Assembly (NCBI GenBank): GCA_024695935.1
Contig: JAILHH010000040.1
Location: 44,039 to 108,038, forward strand
Reading direction: 5' to 3'
DNA: 64,000 nt
Origin: Acetatifactor sp.
GTDB lineage: Bacteria; Bacillota; Clostridia; Lachnospirales; Lachnospiraceae
Made by a program: the position numbers and the translations under genes. The notes under the pieces are model-generated. The model was not told the origin of the DNA. It searched no databases and saw only the letters and a list, made by a program, of their open reading frames with translations. Below, in pieces: positions 18,164 to 26,942 of this stretch. How positions within the stretch are numbered: position 1 is the first letter of the stretch; every line of letters starts with the position of its first letter.

Positions 18164-18937
18164 ATGGATGATAACGCAAAGAAGACTCTGCTGGAAAATT
18201 ATGCAAGAAATAAAAGTCCTGAACTGAGAGAAAAGATCATTATTGAATACGCCCCCCTGGTCAAAGTCGTGGCGGGCCGTTTAAGCATGTATCTTGGTTA
18301 TAATGTGGAATACGAAGAACTGGTAAGCTACGGAATATTCGGTCTGATCGATGCCATAGACAAATTTGATTATCTTAAAGAAGTTAAGTTTGAAACCTAT
18401 GCAAGTCTCAGGATCAGAGGAGCCATTCTCGACCAGATCAGAAAGATGGACTGGATACCCAGAACCATCAGGCAAAGACAAAAAAAGATCGACACTGTGA
18501 TAAGGGAGATCGAGACCACCACAGGCAGAAATGCCACGGATGAGGAGATAGCAAAAGGGCTTGGTATTTCGGACGACGAATACCTGGACTGGCAGTCCCA
18601 GATGAAAGTCACGGGAGTGGTGTCCCTTGACGAATTCATGGAGGCCGGAAGCGAGATCCCTCAGGATTTTGGATCCACAAATGCTTCCAGATTTGAAAAA
18701 CCTGAGGAACATGTGGAAAAAGAAGAGCTTACAAAGATGTTGGGCGAAGCTTTGGAGACTCTTACAGAAAAGGAACAGAAAGTAATTACTCTTTATTATT
18801 ATGAGGACCTGACGCTTAAGGAGATCAGTAACATTCTGGAGGTGTCCGAATCCAGAGTATCTCAGCTCCATACCAGAGCTTTGCAGAAAATGAAGAGTAA
18901 GCTTGGTCCTTATATGGATATTTTTACAGAGAACTGA
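18164..18937 (+). CDS. sigD: Flagellar sigma factor SigD/FliA (sigma-28)
   Basis: A 257-residue sigma-70 family group 3 factor that directs late flagellar and chemotaxis genes. Region 2 includes YEELVSYGIFGLIDAIDKFD and RIRGAILDQIRKMDWIPR; region 3 and region 4 follow, the latter with LTLKEISNILEVSESRVSQLH as the helix-turn-helix. It is encoded within the operon it helps complete, as in B. subtilis. AAAGGAGGGG at 18145-18154 is a very strong ribosome binding site. No FlgM anti-sigma gene lies in the window. Confidence 0.97.
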   Translation: MDDNAKKTLLENYARNKSPELREKIIIEYAPLVKVVAGRLSMYLGYNVEYEELVSYGIFGLIDAIDKFDYLKEVKFETYASLRIRGAILDQIRKMDWIPRTIRQRQKKIDTVIREIETTTGRNATDEEIAKGLGISDDEYLDWQSQMKVTGVVSLDEFMEAGSEIPQDFGSTNASRFEKPEEHVEKEELTKMLGEALETLTEKEQKVITLYYYEDLTLKEISNILEVSESRVSQLHTRALQKMKSKLGPYMDIFTEN

Positions 18938-18964
18938 TATTAGGGGAAAGAGTGGTATTTTTTT

Positions 18965-20554
18965 ATGAGAAACGGGTACTTTAGGATCGTGAACGCAGGG
19001 GGCGCCACCGGCATAAAGATTTATGTTCCCAAGGATGGCGGAGAACCGTTGCAGATCATGGAAGTGATGAATTATCTGAATACTCATTCCATTGATTATG
19101 ATCTGAATGTTTTAAAACAGGCACTGGCTTCTGAGCAGGATTGTGTTTTCACCATAGCTGCCGCGCCGTGTCCCATAATAAATGAAACCTACAGTCTGAC
19201 CATTGCCGAGGATAATATGTCGGCGACGGCCAGATTTTATGCGCCTTCAGAGGGGGGCAAGAGGATGCCTCTTCCGGAATTCATAGGCGATATGAGATAC
19301 AAAAAGATCGTTTACGGTATAGTCATGGAAAATCTTCAGAACCATTTTATGGAGGAAGATTCCTATTGCACGGATATCATAGTAGCAAAGGGAATGCCTC
19401 CCGTACATGGTGAAGACGACAGGATCGAATACTATTTCAATACGGATATGCACATCAGACCTACCATGAGAGAGGACGGATCCGTAGATTTTTATAATTT
19501 AAATAATATTAACCATTGCAAAGCAGATGAAGTTCTTGCTAAAATCATAAAGGCTAAAGACGGAGTGTACGGCACTTCCATCATTGGCCAGAAATTAAAG
19601 CCCAGAGATCAGAAACGCTGTGTTTTCAAACATGGTAACAATATCGCAATCTCGGAGGACGGTTTGACACTCACATCCATGGTGGATGGACATGTAATGC
19701 TTGTAAATGATCAGGTATTCGTCTCAGATGTCTATGAAGTGGAAAATGTGGATCTTTCCGTGGGAAATATCGATTACACCGGAAGCGTATCGGTCCACGG
19801 AAACGTGACATCGAACCTTATCGTAAAAGCCGGCGGAAATGTGATCATCAACGGAATCGTTGAGGGGGCGCAGATCATCGCAGGCGGTAATATCGTTATT
19901 GCCAGAGGCATGAACGGAATGGGTAAGGGAGTTTTGAAGGCAGGAGGCGATATAACTGCCAAATTCATCGAAAACTCCACTGTGGAAGCCGACGGAAATG
20001 TATTTACGGAATCCATACTTCACTGTAATGTCAGTGCGGGACTTGAGATCGATGTTTCCGGAAAGCATGGCTTCATCACAGGCGGTCATGTTCAGGCAAA
20101 TCAGCAGATTTCCGTTAAAAACCTCGGAGCCGAGATGGGCGCTCAGACAGTGGTCGAAGTGGGCGTAGATCCAAAAATCAAAGCTGAATACGCACAGCTT
20201 ACAAAGGACGTATCTGAGATAGTCAAGACAATCAAGCTCTCACAGCCCGTCATCACGAGCTTTATGGAAAAGAGAGCAAAAGGGGTCAGAATAACCCCCG
20301 ATCAGACAAAATATGTAATGGAGACAGCCAAACTTATAGAGGCAAAAAAGATAGAGCTTCAGCAAAAAAATGATATGCTGAAAGAACTTCAAAAATTCTT
20401 TGATGTACAGAGCAAGGCAAAAGTTGTAGTAAGAGGCGAGGTTTATCCCGGCACTACCATTGTGATCGGTGAACTGTCGCAGGTGGTTCAAAGTAAACTC
20501 CAATACTGTTGTTTCGAGGTTGTCAGAGGTGATGTCAAAGCTATGCCTTTGTAG
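18965..20554 (+). CDS. fapA: FapA family protein (DUF342, flagellar assembly protein A)
   Basis: A 529-residue protein of the DUF342/FapA type. The N-terminal half is a mixed alpha/beta region; residues about 245-390 form a beta-helix-like series of short repeats with many Gly and Asn turns (GNVTSNLIVKAGGNVIINGIV), and residues about 400-470 are predicted coiled coil. The family is linked to flagella in several bacteria, but its biochemical role is poorly known. It follows sigD by 27 bases and appears to be cotranscribed. Confidence 0.88.
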   Translation: MRNGYFRIVNAGGATGIKIYVPKDGGEPLQIMEVMNYLNTHSIDYDLNVLKQALASEQDCVFTIAAAPCPIINETYSLTIAEDNMSATARFYAPSEGGKRMPLPEFIGDMRYKKIVYGIVMENLQNHFMEEDSYCTDIIVAKGMPPVHGEDDRIEYYFNTDMHIRPTMREDGSVDFYNLNNINHCKADEVLAKIIKAKDGVYGTSIIGQKLKPRDQKRCVFKHGNNIAISEDGLTLTSMVDGHVMLVNDQVFVSDVYEVENVDLSVGNIDYTGSVSVHGNVTSNLIVKAGGNVIINGIVEGAQIIAGGNIVIARGMNGMGKGVLKAGGDITAKFIENSTVEADGNVFTESILHCNVSAGLEIDVSGKHGFITGGHVQANQQISVKNLGAEMGAQTVVEVGVDPKIKAEYAQLTKDVSEIVKTIKLSQPVITSFMEKRAKGVRITPDQTKYVMETAKLIEAKKIELQQKNDMLKELQKFFDVQSKAKVVVRGEVYPGTTIVIGELSQVVQSKLQYCCFEVVRGDVKAMPL

Positions 20555-20568
20555 AACGGAGGAGTGGG

Positions 20569-20880
20569 ATGGCATTCGATTCAATTGATATAGCCGCAAT
20601 TACAAGACAACAGGATTTTTCTATAATCAAACATAATGAGGACATGAAGCCTGTCACTGATCAGATCAACCTCGGGCAGCAAAACCAGAGAGAATCCGAC
20701 AGACAGGCTATTGATGTTGTCCAGGCATCAGCTGTTGAGAAGTCAAGGACAGAGGCCGATGCCGGCAAAAAGGGCAAGAACGAGTATGCAGGGGATGGCG
20801 GTAAAAACCGTCAAAAGAAACCGGAAGCCAGAGAAAAGATGGTCGTAAATCCCCATCAGGGTTTCGATATTAAGATATAA
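20569..20880 (+). CDS. Conserved-position hypothetical protein, 103 aa
   Basis: A small hydrophilic protein with no transmembrane segment, rich in Asp, Glu, Lys and Gln and likely disordered in the middle (about residues 45-90). It starts with ATG at 20569 behind ACGGAGGAG. The first 40 residues (DSIDIAAITRQQDFSIIKHNED) are less charged and might be the structured part. I do not recognise the family. It lies between fapA and a DUF6115-like gene and is probably cotranscribed with them. Confidence 0.7.
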   Translation: MAFDSIDIAAITRQQDFSIIKHNEDMKPVTDQINLGQQNQRESDRQAIDVVQASAVEKSRTEADAGKKGKNEYAGDGGKNRQKKPEAREKMVVNPHQGFDIKI

Positions 20881-20891
20881 GGCGGTTTTAA

Positions 20892-21623
20892 ATGAGTACT
20901 TTACAGATATTATTATTAGTGGCGGGAATCATAGTATTTATCATCAGCTTTTTTATTCCCGGAGGTAAGGAAAAAGGATTGTCCGTTGAGGATCCTGCGG
21001 TAAAAAAAGAATTAAAGAGACTTGTGACCGAAGAAATCGAGGAGACCAAGGGTCAGATCGACGGCATGATAAATGAGGCTATTGACCTTTCCATGGATAA
21101 GACCGAGAGGAAACTTGAGAGACTTACCAATGAAAAGATCATGGCAGTAAATGAATATTCCGATACGGTTTTGGCTGAGATCCACAAAAACCATGAGGAG
21201 ACCATGTTTTTGTATGACATGCTAAATGACAAGCATCAGAATATTAAAAACACCGTCACCGAAGTCAACAAGACCGTAAAAAAAGTGGAGGAAAAGCAAA
21301 AGGAAGTAAGCGCAGAGATTCCTCCCGTAAAGACAGAAGTTGCTGATACGGAAAATGCTGAATCTGTTGCACCTGTGAAGCCGGCTGCAAAAAAGAAACA
21401 GACTCCGGCGAAAGAAAAAAAGGTAAAGGAATTTGTTCCTTTTATTCCGGAAGTTACCATAAATAAGCCCACTGTGGGCGAGGATAAAGCTCCTGCAAAC
21501 AATAACGAGAAGATCCTGGAACTTCATAAGCAGGGTAAGTCATCCGTTGCCATTGCAAAGGAACTTGGACTTGGTGTGGGTGAAGTGAAGCTGGTGATCG
21601 ATCTGTTCAAGAATATAAAGTGA
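20892..21623 (+). CDS. Membrane-anchored coiled-coil protein with C-terminal HTH-like segment (DUF6115-like, SwrB-like position)
   Basis: A 243-residue protein with one N-terminal transmembrane helix (about residues 3-22), a long charged coiled coil (about 35-145), a Pro/Lys-rich linker and a C-terminal segment resembling a helix-turn-helix (KILELHKQGKSSVAIAKELG then GEVKLVIDLF). This layout fits the DUF6115 type found in clostridial flagellar operons. In B. subtilis the same place, downstream of sigD and upstream of rpsB, is held by swrB, a small membrane-anchored activator of flagellar assembly. A shared role is inference from position and topology only. Confidence 0.75.
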   Translation: MSTLQILLLVAGIIVFIISFFIPGGKEKGLSVEDPAVKKELKRLVTEEIEETKGQIDGMINEAIDLSMDKTERKLERLTNEKIMAVNEYSDTVLAEIHKNHEETMFLYDMLNDKHQNIKNTVTEVNKTVKKVEEKQKEVSAEIPPVKTEVADTENAESVAPVKPAAKKKQTPAKEKKVKEFVPFIPEVTINKPTVGEDKAPANNNEKILELHKQGKSSVAIAKELGLGVGEVKLVIDLFKNIK

Positions 21624-21657
21624 TCCGGAACTAAATTAGTATTCAAAGGTTAAATAT

Positions 21658-22332
21658 ATGAGATTAAAATATTATTTGAGAGGATTGGGCATCGGAATGG
21701 CGGTTACCGCACTTATCCTGTACGGTGTCGGAAACGGGGAGATGTCCGATGCACAGATAAAAGCAAAAGCCCTGGAACTTGGAATGGTCTATCAGACGGG
21801 GAGCCTCACTGAAACATCAGAGGTAACAGATGATGAAACCGGTTCCGAAAATGAGATTACTGATGTGGATCCTGAAAATACAGATGTGGCGGATGAAAAT
21901 GTAGCAAATCACTCCGAATCTGAAAATGAAGTGAATCAGTCTGAAACAGATGCAGGGAATGATTCAGATGATGAGAATTCAGATATTGTTTCGGAGACAG
22001 ACGTAAATGAATCTGAAAATGATACAGAGGTTGTTGAAGAACAGGCAGAATCCGAAACGGATGCCGAACCTGCAACCAAAGACACAACAGATACCACAGA
22101 TACATCCATCGAAAAGACCGGTGAGATAGTTTCTCTGACAGTCAGATCCGGTTCCGGTTCCGACAGCGTATGCAGAAGTGCCAAGGATCTGGGATTGGTA
22201 ACCGATGCCGCAGATTTTGACAGATTTTTATGCGGAAACGGTTATGCCAACCGCATCAGAGTCGGCACATTTGAAATTGAAGTTGGCTCCACCTACGAAG
22301 AGATCGCGAAGATCCTCACCGGAGCACATTAA
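21658..22332 (+). CDS. Membrane-anchored acidic protein with MltG/LysM-like C-terminal domain
   Basis: A 224-residue protein with an N-terminal transmembrane helix (about residues 8-24), a long acidic Glu/Asp/Ser/Asn linker (about 45-145) and a compact C-terminal domain (about 150-224). The last part (SVCRSAKDLGLVTDAADFDRF and RVGTFEIEVGSTYEEIAKIL) resembles the LysM-like domain that precedes the catalytic part of MltG/YceG endolytic transglycosylases, but the catalytic domain itself is absent. A cell-wall binding role is therefore plausible, an enzymatic one is not. It is the last gene before the terminator at 22362. Confidence 0.7.
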   Translation: MRLKYYLRGLGIGMAVTALILYGVGNGEMSDAQIKAKALELGMVYQTGSLTETSEVTDDETGSENEITDVDPENTDVADENVANHSESENEVNQSETDAGNDSDDENSDIVSETDVNESENDTEVVEEQAESETDAEPATKDTTDTTDTSIEKTGEIVSLTVRSGSGSDSVCRSAKDLGLVTDAADFDRFLCGNGYANRIRVGTFEIEVGSTYEEIAKILTGAH

Positions 22333-22361
22333 TGTGGTTTAAATATTAATATGGTTTAAAT

Positions 22362-22390
22362 AAAATCCTCTTGCACAAGGGGATTTTTTA
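22362..22390 (+). terminator. Intrinsic terminator of the fla/che operon
   Basis: A 12-bp stem (22362-22373 with 22376-22387, one G-U pair) with a minimal loop runs into a T-rich tail. It marks the end of the flagellar operon before rpsB. Confidence 0.88.
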
Positions 22391-22555
22391 TGTTAAGTTA
22401 GTAATGTTGTGAAAATATTATACACGTGTCTCTATTATTTTGCGGTGTCTGTCAGTCAGATTTCAAAATAAGTAATATGCGAGCTTTAACGCAGCGCGGA
22501 TATTGGCCATCAGGCTTATGAGGCACGGAAGCAAAAACCAAACGGAGGTATTAAA
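22391..22555 (+). promoter_or_regulatory. rpsB leader with structured RNA candidate
   Basis: About 165 bases between the fla terminator and rpsB. A TATTAT/TATACA -10 candidate sits at 22416-22424, without a clear -35. The transcribed part has a stem TTATTTTG/CAAAATAA (22435-22442 with 22464-22471) enclosing an inner TCTG/CAGA hairpin, then a GC-richer segment before ACGGAGG. Such leaders often mediate feedback control by S2 protein; that role is inferred, not shown. Confidence 0.45.
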
Positions 22556-23308
22556 ATGAGCGTTATTTCAATGAAACAGTTACTTGAAGCAGGTGTTCAT
22601 TTCGGACATCAGACAAGAAGATGGAACCCTAAGATGGCTCCTTACATCTTCACAGAGAGAAACGGTATCCACATCATCGATCTTCAGAAGTCAGTTGTAA
22701 AAGTTGACGAGGCTTACAAGGCAGTATCTGAGATCGCAGCACAGGGTGGTACAATTCTTTTCGTTGGTACAAAGAAGCAGGCACAGGACGCTGTTAAGAC
22801 AGAGGCTGAGCGTTGCGGTATGTTCTATGTAAACGAGAGATGGTTAGGCGGTATGCTTACCAACTTCAAGACAATCCAGTCCAGAATTGACAGACTTCAC
22901 GCAATCGAGAAGATGTCTGAGGACGGAACATTCGACGTACTTCCCAAGAAGGAAGTTATCCAGCTCAGAAAAGAGTGGGAGAAGCTTGAGAAGAACATCG
23001 GTGGTATCAAGAACATGACAAGAATTCCCGACGCTATCTTTGTTGTAGATCCTAAAAAGGAGAGAATCTGCGTTCAGGAAGCACATGCACTTGGAATTAC
23101 ACTTATCGGAATCGGCGATACAAACTGCGATCCCGAAGAGCTTGACTATATCATCCCCGGAAATGATGACGCTATCAGAGCAGTAAAACTTATCGTTGCA
23201 AAGATGGCAGACGCTGTTATCGAGGCAAACCAGGGTGAAGCTGTTTACACAGAGGAAGAAGTTTCCACTGAGGCTACTGATATCGAAGAAGTAGCAACTG
23301 AAGCTTAA
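22556..23308 (+). CDS. rpsB: 30S ribosomal protein S2
   Basis: A 250-residue S2 with the family signatures [19 protein letters not shown] and [16 protein letters not shown], plus [23 protein letters not shown]-terminal acidic tail (Glu/Val/Thr-rich, about residues 228-250) extends beyond the E. coli core. The start follows AACGGAGG. The pairing with tsf downstream, and the flagellar operon upstream, matches the Bacillus order. Confidence 0.99.
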   Translation: MSVISMKQLLEAGVHFGHQTRRWNPKMAPYIFTERNGIHIIDLQKSVVKVDEAYKAVSEIAAQGGTILFVGTKKQAQDAVKTEAERCGMFYVNERWLGGMLTNFKTIQSRIDRLHAIEKMSEDGTFDVLPKKEVIQLRKEWEKLEKNIGGIKNMTRIPDAIFVVDPKKERICVQEAHALGITLIGIGDTNCDPEELDYIIPGNDDAIRAVKLIVAKMADAVIEANQGEAVYTEEEVSTEATDIEEVATEA

Positions 23309-23344
23309 TTTATTTTTGAATAATACCATAAGGAGAATATAATC

Positions 23345-24427
23345 ATGGCAGACATTACCGCAAGCATGGTAAAAGAATTACGCGAGATGACCGGTGCCGG
23401 CATGATGGATTGTAAGAAGGCACTTAACGAGACTAACGGCGACATGGAAGCCGCAGTTGATGTACTTAGAAAGAGCGGAGCAGCAAAGGCTGAGAAGAAA
23501 GCAAGCCGTATCGCTGCAGAGGGTATCACCCGTACCGCTATCGCAGACGGCAAGGCTGTTGTAGTAGAAGTTAACTCCGAGACAGACTTTGTTGCAAAGA
23601 ATGAGACATTCCAGAGCTACGTAGAAGCTGTTGCAAAGCAGGCTCTCAATTCTTCAGCAGCAGATGTTGAAGGTATGATGGATGAAAAGTGGATTGAGGA
23701 TTCTTCCAAGACTGTTAAAGAAGCTCTTGTTGAGAAGACCGCTACAATCGGTGAAAAACTTTCCATCAGAAGATTTGCAAAGGTTGAAGGCGACACTGTC
23801 GTATCTTATGTACACGGTGGCGGTAAGATCGGTGTTCTTGTAGCAGCTAACGGTGCTACAGGCGATGCTGTTAAGGAAGCACTTACTAACGTTGCAATGC
23901 AGGTTGCAGCTATGAACCCTACATTCATCTCCAGAAACGATATTTCTGCTGATGAACTTGCAAAAGAGAAGGATATCACTCTTGAGAGCGCACTTAACGA
24001 TCCTTTCTCACTTCCCAAGCCTATTCTTAACAAGCTCATCGAAAAGGCACTTAACGGTGTATGGAGTGATGAAGACAAGGCTATTTATGAAGAGAAGAAG
24101 TCAAACATGAACTATCTTCCCAACTTCTTATCAGATGCAGCTAAGGCTCAGCTTGCTGAGATCGCACTTGCTGACAAGGCTACAATCTCTGCTGACAAGA
24201 TCTTTGCAGGTCTTGTAGAGGGACGTATCTCTAAGCATTTAAAAGAGATCTGCCTTCTTGATCAGGTTTATGTTAAGGCAGAGGACGGAAAGCAGTCTGT
24301 TGGAGCATACCTTAAGAGTGTTGATGCTAACATCACAGTTACCAATTTTGTTCGTTTCGAAGTTGGTGAAGGTATGGAGAAGAAGAACGAAGACTTCGCA
24401 GCAGAAGTTGCAGCTCAGTTGAACTAA
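23345..24427 (+). CDS. tsf: Translation elongation factor EF-Ts
   Basis: The guanine nucleotide exchange factor for EF-Tu. The UBA-like N-terminus (residues 1-50) has VKELREMTGAGMMDCKKAL and the core carries the essential TDFV motif (residues 80-84). At 360 residues it is long compared with about 280-310 for common EF-Ts. The extra length lies at about residues 215-280, between the KEKDITLESAL segment and KIFAGLVEGRISKHLKEICLLDQ. The frame is intact and the C-terminus (VTNFVRFEVGEG) is normal, so it should be functional. Confidence 0.98.
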   Translation: MADITASMVKELREMTGAGMMDCKKALNETNGDMEAAVDVLRKSGAAKAEKKASRIAAEGITRTAIADGKAVVVEVNSETDFVAKNETFQSYVEAVAKQALNSSAADVEGMMDEKWIEDSSKTVKEALVEKTATIGEKLSIRRFAKVEGDTVVSYVHGGGKIGVLVAANGATGDAVKEALTNVAMQVAAMNPTFISRNDISADELAKEKDITLESALNDPFSLPKPILNKLIEKALNGVWSDEDKAIYEEKKSNMNYLPNFLSDAAKAQLAEIALADKATISADKIFAGLVEGRISKHLKEICLLDQVYVKAEDGKQSVGAYLKSVDANITVTNFVRFEVGEGMEKKNEDFAAEVAAQLN

Positions 24428-24437
24428 TTAAAATGCA

Positions 24438-24486
24438 ATAATATATGATCCGTAGATGTCCCGGTGGCATTTACGGATTATATTTT
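24438..24486 (+). terminator. Intrinsic terminator after tsf
   Basis: An 11-bp stem (24448-24458 with 24468-24478, one G-U) extends by further A-T pairs at its base and ends in TTTT at 24483-24486. It separates rpsB-tsf from iorA. Confidence 0.8.
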
Positions 24487-24543
24487 AACTTGTTGCTTTT
24501 GGTTGTTACAGTGATAAAGTGTAATGTTTTGGAGGTTAACCAC

Positions 24544-26280
24544 ATGTCTGAAAAGAAAATTATGCTGGGAAATGAAGCAATTGCCCGCGGAGCCTATGAA
24601 GCCGGCGTTAAGGTTTCATCTGCCTATCCCGGCACACCCAGTACTGAGATAAGCGAGAATATTGTAAAATATGATGAGATCTACGCAGAGTGGGCACCAA
24701 ACGAAAAGGTTGCCACAGAGGTTGCCATTGGTGCAAGCTACGCAGGAGTAAGAAGTATTGTCTCAATGAAGATGGTTGGTGTGAATGTAGCCAGCGATCC
24801 TCTTTATACAGCCGCATATACAGGAGTTAACGGAGGAATGGTTTTGGTTGCAGCAGACGACCCGGGTCTTTACAGCTCACAGAACGAGCAGGATTCCAGA
24901 ATGGTTGCCAGAGCTGCCATGATCCCCGTGGTTGAGCCTTCGGACAGTAACGAGGCAAAGGAGTTTACAAAATATGCTTTTGAACTTTCCGAAAAATATG
25001 ATACACCGGTAATGTTGCGTACCACCACAAGACTTGCTCACTCACAGGGCATGGTTGAACTCTGTGACAGAGTAGAGGTTAGCGACAAAGAATATGTCAG
25101 AAACCCCGCAAAGTATGTCATGATGCCCGGAATGGCTAAAAAGCGTCATCTTTTTGTTGAGGACAGACTCAACAGAATGAGTGAAGACGGTGAAAATTTC
25201 CCCATCAATAAAGTTGAATATAATGATAATTCCATTGGATTTATTACCAGTGGTATCCCTTATCAATATGTGAAGGAAGTATTCCCCAATGCTTCAGTAT
25301 TAAAGCTTGGCGTCGTTAATCCTCTTCCCGAGAAAATGATAAGAGACTTTGCATCCAAGGTCGACAGACTTATTGTCTTTGAGGAGCTCGAACCCGTTAT
25401 GGAAGAGCAGATCAAGGCATGGGGCATTAAGTGCGAAGGAAAAGAGATATTCACCAGACAGGGTGAGTACAGTGCAAACATGTTAAGACGAGTTCTTAAG
25501 GGACTAAACGTCACTGAAACTCCTGCAGAAGTTCCTGCACGTCCTCCTATTCTCTGCCCGGGATGTCCTCACAGATCCACCTTTACAGCCATAAAGGCTC
25601 TCGGTCTTCATGCTGCGGGAGATATCGGATGTTATACTTTAGGTGCCATTGCACCTCTTTCCGTTATCGATACAACGGTTTGTATGGGCGCCAGCATTTC
25701 AACCCTTCACGGTATGGAAAAAGCAAAGGGCAAAGATTATATCAAAAACTGGGTTGCTGTTATCGGTGATTCCACATTTTTACATACAGGCGTAAATTCC
25801 CTTATGAACATGGTTTATAACCAGAGCACCGGAACAGTGATCATCCTTGATAATTCCACCACAGGTATGACCGGTCACCAGGATCATGCCGCTACAGGAA
25901 AGACCCTTAAGGGCGAGACAGTTCCCGCAATATGCCTGGATGAACTTTGCAAGGCAATGGGTGTAAAGAATGTATTTGTGGTTGATGCCTTTAACCAGGA
26001 TGAGTTAAAGACTGTGATTAAGCGTGAGGTTAATCGCGAAGAGGTTTCTGTCATCATTGCTCAGGCTCCCTGCGCACTTTTAAAGGGTCAGAAATTCCCC
26101 AACAAGTGTAAGCCTAACAGCGAGAAGTGCAAAAAGTGCGGTGCATGTCTGCGTCCCGGATGTCCGGCTTTGACAAAGAATGCAGACGGAACAGTGTCTA
26201 TCGATGCCACAATGTGTAACGGTTGCGGACTTTGCAGACAGATGTGCAAATTTGATGCCATAGATTTGGTGGAAGGCTAG
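24544..26280 (+). CDS. iorA: Indolepyruvate:ferredoxin oxidoreductase alpha subunit
   Basis: A 578-residue subunit that oxidatively decarboxylates aryl pyruvates (from aromatic amino acids) to aryl-acetyl-CoA while reducing ferredoxin. It has the pyruvate-oxidoreductase N-terminal domain (GNEAIARGAYEAG, YPGTPSTEI), a thiamine diphosphate domain (CPGCPHRSTF, GDIGCYTLGA, GDSTFLHTG) and two [4Fe-4S] clusters at the C-terminus (CKKCGACLRPGCP and CNGCGLCRQMCKF). The frame is open upstream, but ATG 24544 has GGAGGTTAACC before it and starts at the conserved N-terminus. An oxygen-sensitive enzyme, it supports an anaerobic lifestyle. Confidence 0.96.
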   Translation: MSEKKIMLGNEAIARGAYEAGVKVSSAYPGTPSTEISENIVKYDEIYAEWAPNEKVATEVAIGASYAGVRSIVSMKMVGVNVASDPLYTAAYTGVNGGMVLVAADDPGLYSSQNEQDSRMVARAAMIPVVEPSDSNEAKEFTKYAFELSEKYDTPVMLRTTTRLAHSQGMVELCDRVEVSDKEYVRNPAKYVMMPGMAKKRHLFVEDRLNRMSEDGENFPINKVEYNDNSIGFITSGIPYQYVKEVFPNASVLKLGVVNPLPEKMIRDFASKVDRLIVFEELEPVMEEQIKAWGIKCEGKEIFTRQGEYSANMLRRVLKGLNVTETPAEVPARPPILCPGCPHRSTFTAIKALGLHAAGDIGCYTLGAIAPLSVIDTTVCMGASISTLHGMEKAKGKDYIKNWVAVIGDSTFLHTGVNSLMNMVYNQSTGTVIILDNSTTGMTGHQDHAATGKTLKGETVPAICLDELCKAMGVKNVFVVDAFNQDELKTVIKREVNREEVSVIIAQAPCALLKGQKFPNKCKPNSEKCKKCGACLRPGCPALTKNADGTVSIDATMCNGCGLCRQMCKFDAIDLVEG

Positions 26281-26291
26281 GAGGTATTGCC

Positions 26292-26861
26292 ATGGAGACA
26301 AAGAATATAATGATCGTCGGTGTAGGTGGTCAGGGAACACTGCTCACCAGCCGTATATTAGGCGGTATCACAAATGCTGCAGGGTATGATGTAAAGCTTT
26401 CCGAGGTACACGGAATGGCTCAGCGTGGCGGTAGTGTTGTTACTTTTGTCAGATACGGTGATCATGTGGCCGAACCTATCGTTGAGGAGGGACAGGCCGA
26501 TGTTCTCATAGCTTTTGAGAGACTTGAGGCTTTAAGATATGCTCATTTCCTCAAAAAAGACGGAGTTATCATCGTAAACGACTGGAGGATCGACCCCATC
26601 ACAGTTGTGACAGGCAGCGCCGAATATCCCGAGAACATACTTGAAAATCTTGAAAAAGATCACAGGGTTTACAGTGTTAATGCCATGGAAGAAGCTCTGA
26701 AACTGGGAAATTCAAAAGTATTCAACATCATCGTGTTGGGACTTGCCGCAAAGCATATGGACTTCAAGCGTGAAGAGTGGCTTGAGATCATAGAAAAGAC
26801 GGTTCCTCCAAAGACAGTTGAGATAAATAAAGCTGCATTTCTTAAAGGTTTTGAAAATTAA
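26292..26861 (+). CDS. iorB: Indolepyruvate:ferredoxin oxidoreductase beta subunit
   Basis: A 189-residue subunit of the pyruvate-oxidoreductase gamma-domain family. The motifs IVGVGGQGTLLTSRILG and EVHGMAQRGGSV are diagnostic. It lies 11 bases after iorA and forms the heteromeric enzyme with it. No terminator is evident before the next promoter. Confidence 0.96.
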   Translation: METKNIMIVGVGGQGTLLTSRILGGITNAAGYDVKLSEVHGMAQRGGSVVTFVRYGDHVAEPIVEEGQADVLIAFERLEALRYAHFLKKDGVIIVNDWRIDPITVVTGSAEYPENILENLEKDHRVYSVNAMEEALKLGNSKVFNIIVLGLAAKHMDFKREEWLEIIEKTVPPKTVEINKAAFLKGFEN

Positions 26862-26869
26862 ATATTTTT

Positions 26870-26899
26870 TTGACATTTGTATTGTAAATTTGATATAAT
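26870..26899 (+). promoter_or_regulatory. Sigma-A type promoter for the LytTR regulator
   Basis: Perfect TTGACA at 26870-26875 and perfect TATAAT at 26894-26899 with an 18-base spacer, lying 43 bases before the next gene. Confidence 0.85.
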
Positions 26900-26942
26900 T
26901 TACTAAATAGCATTCAATGTTATCTTTTATGGAGTAGTTTTA

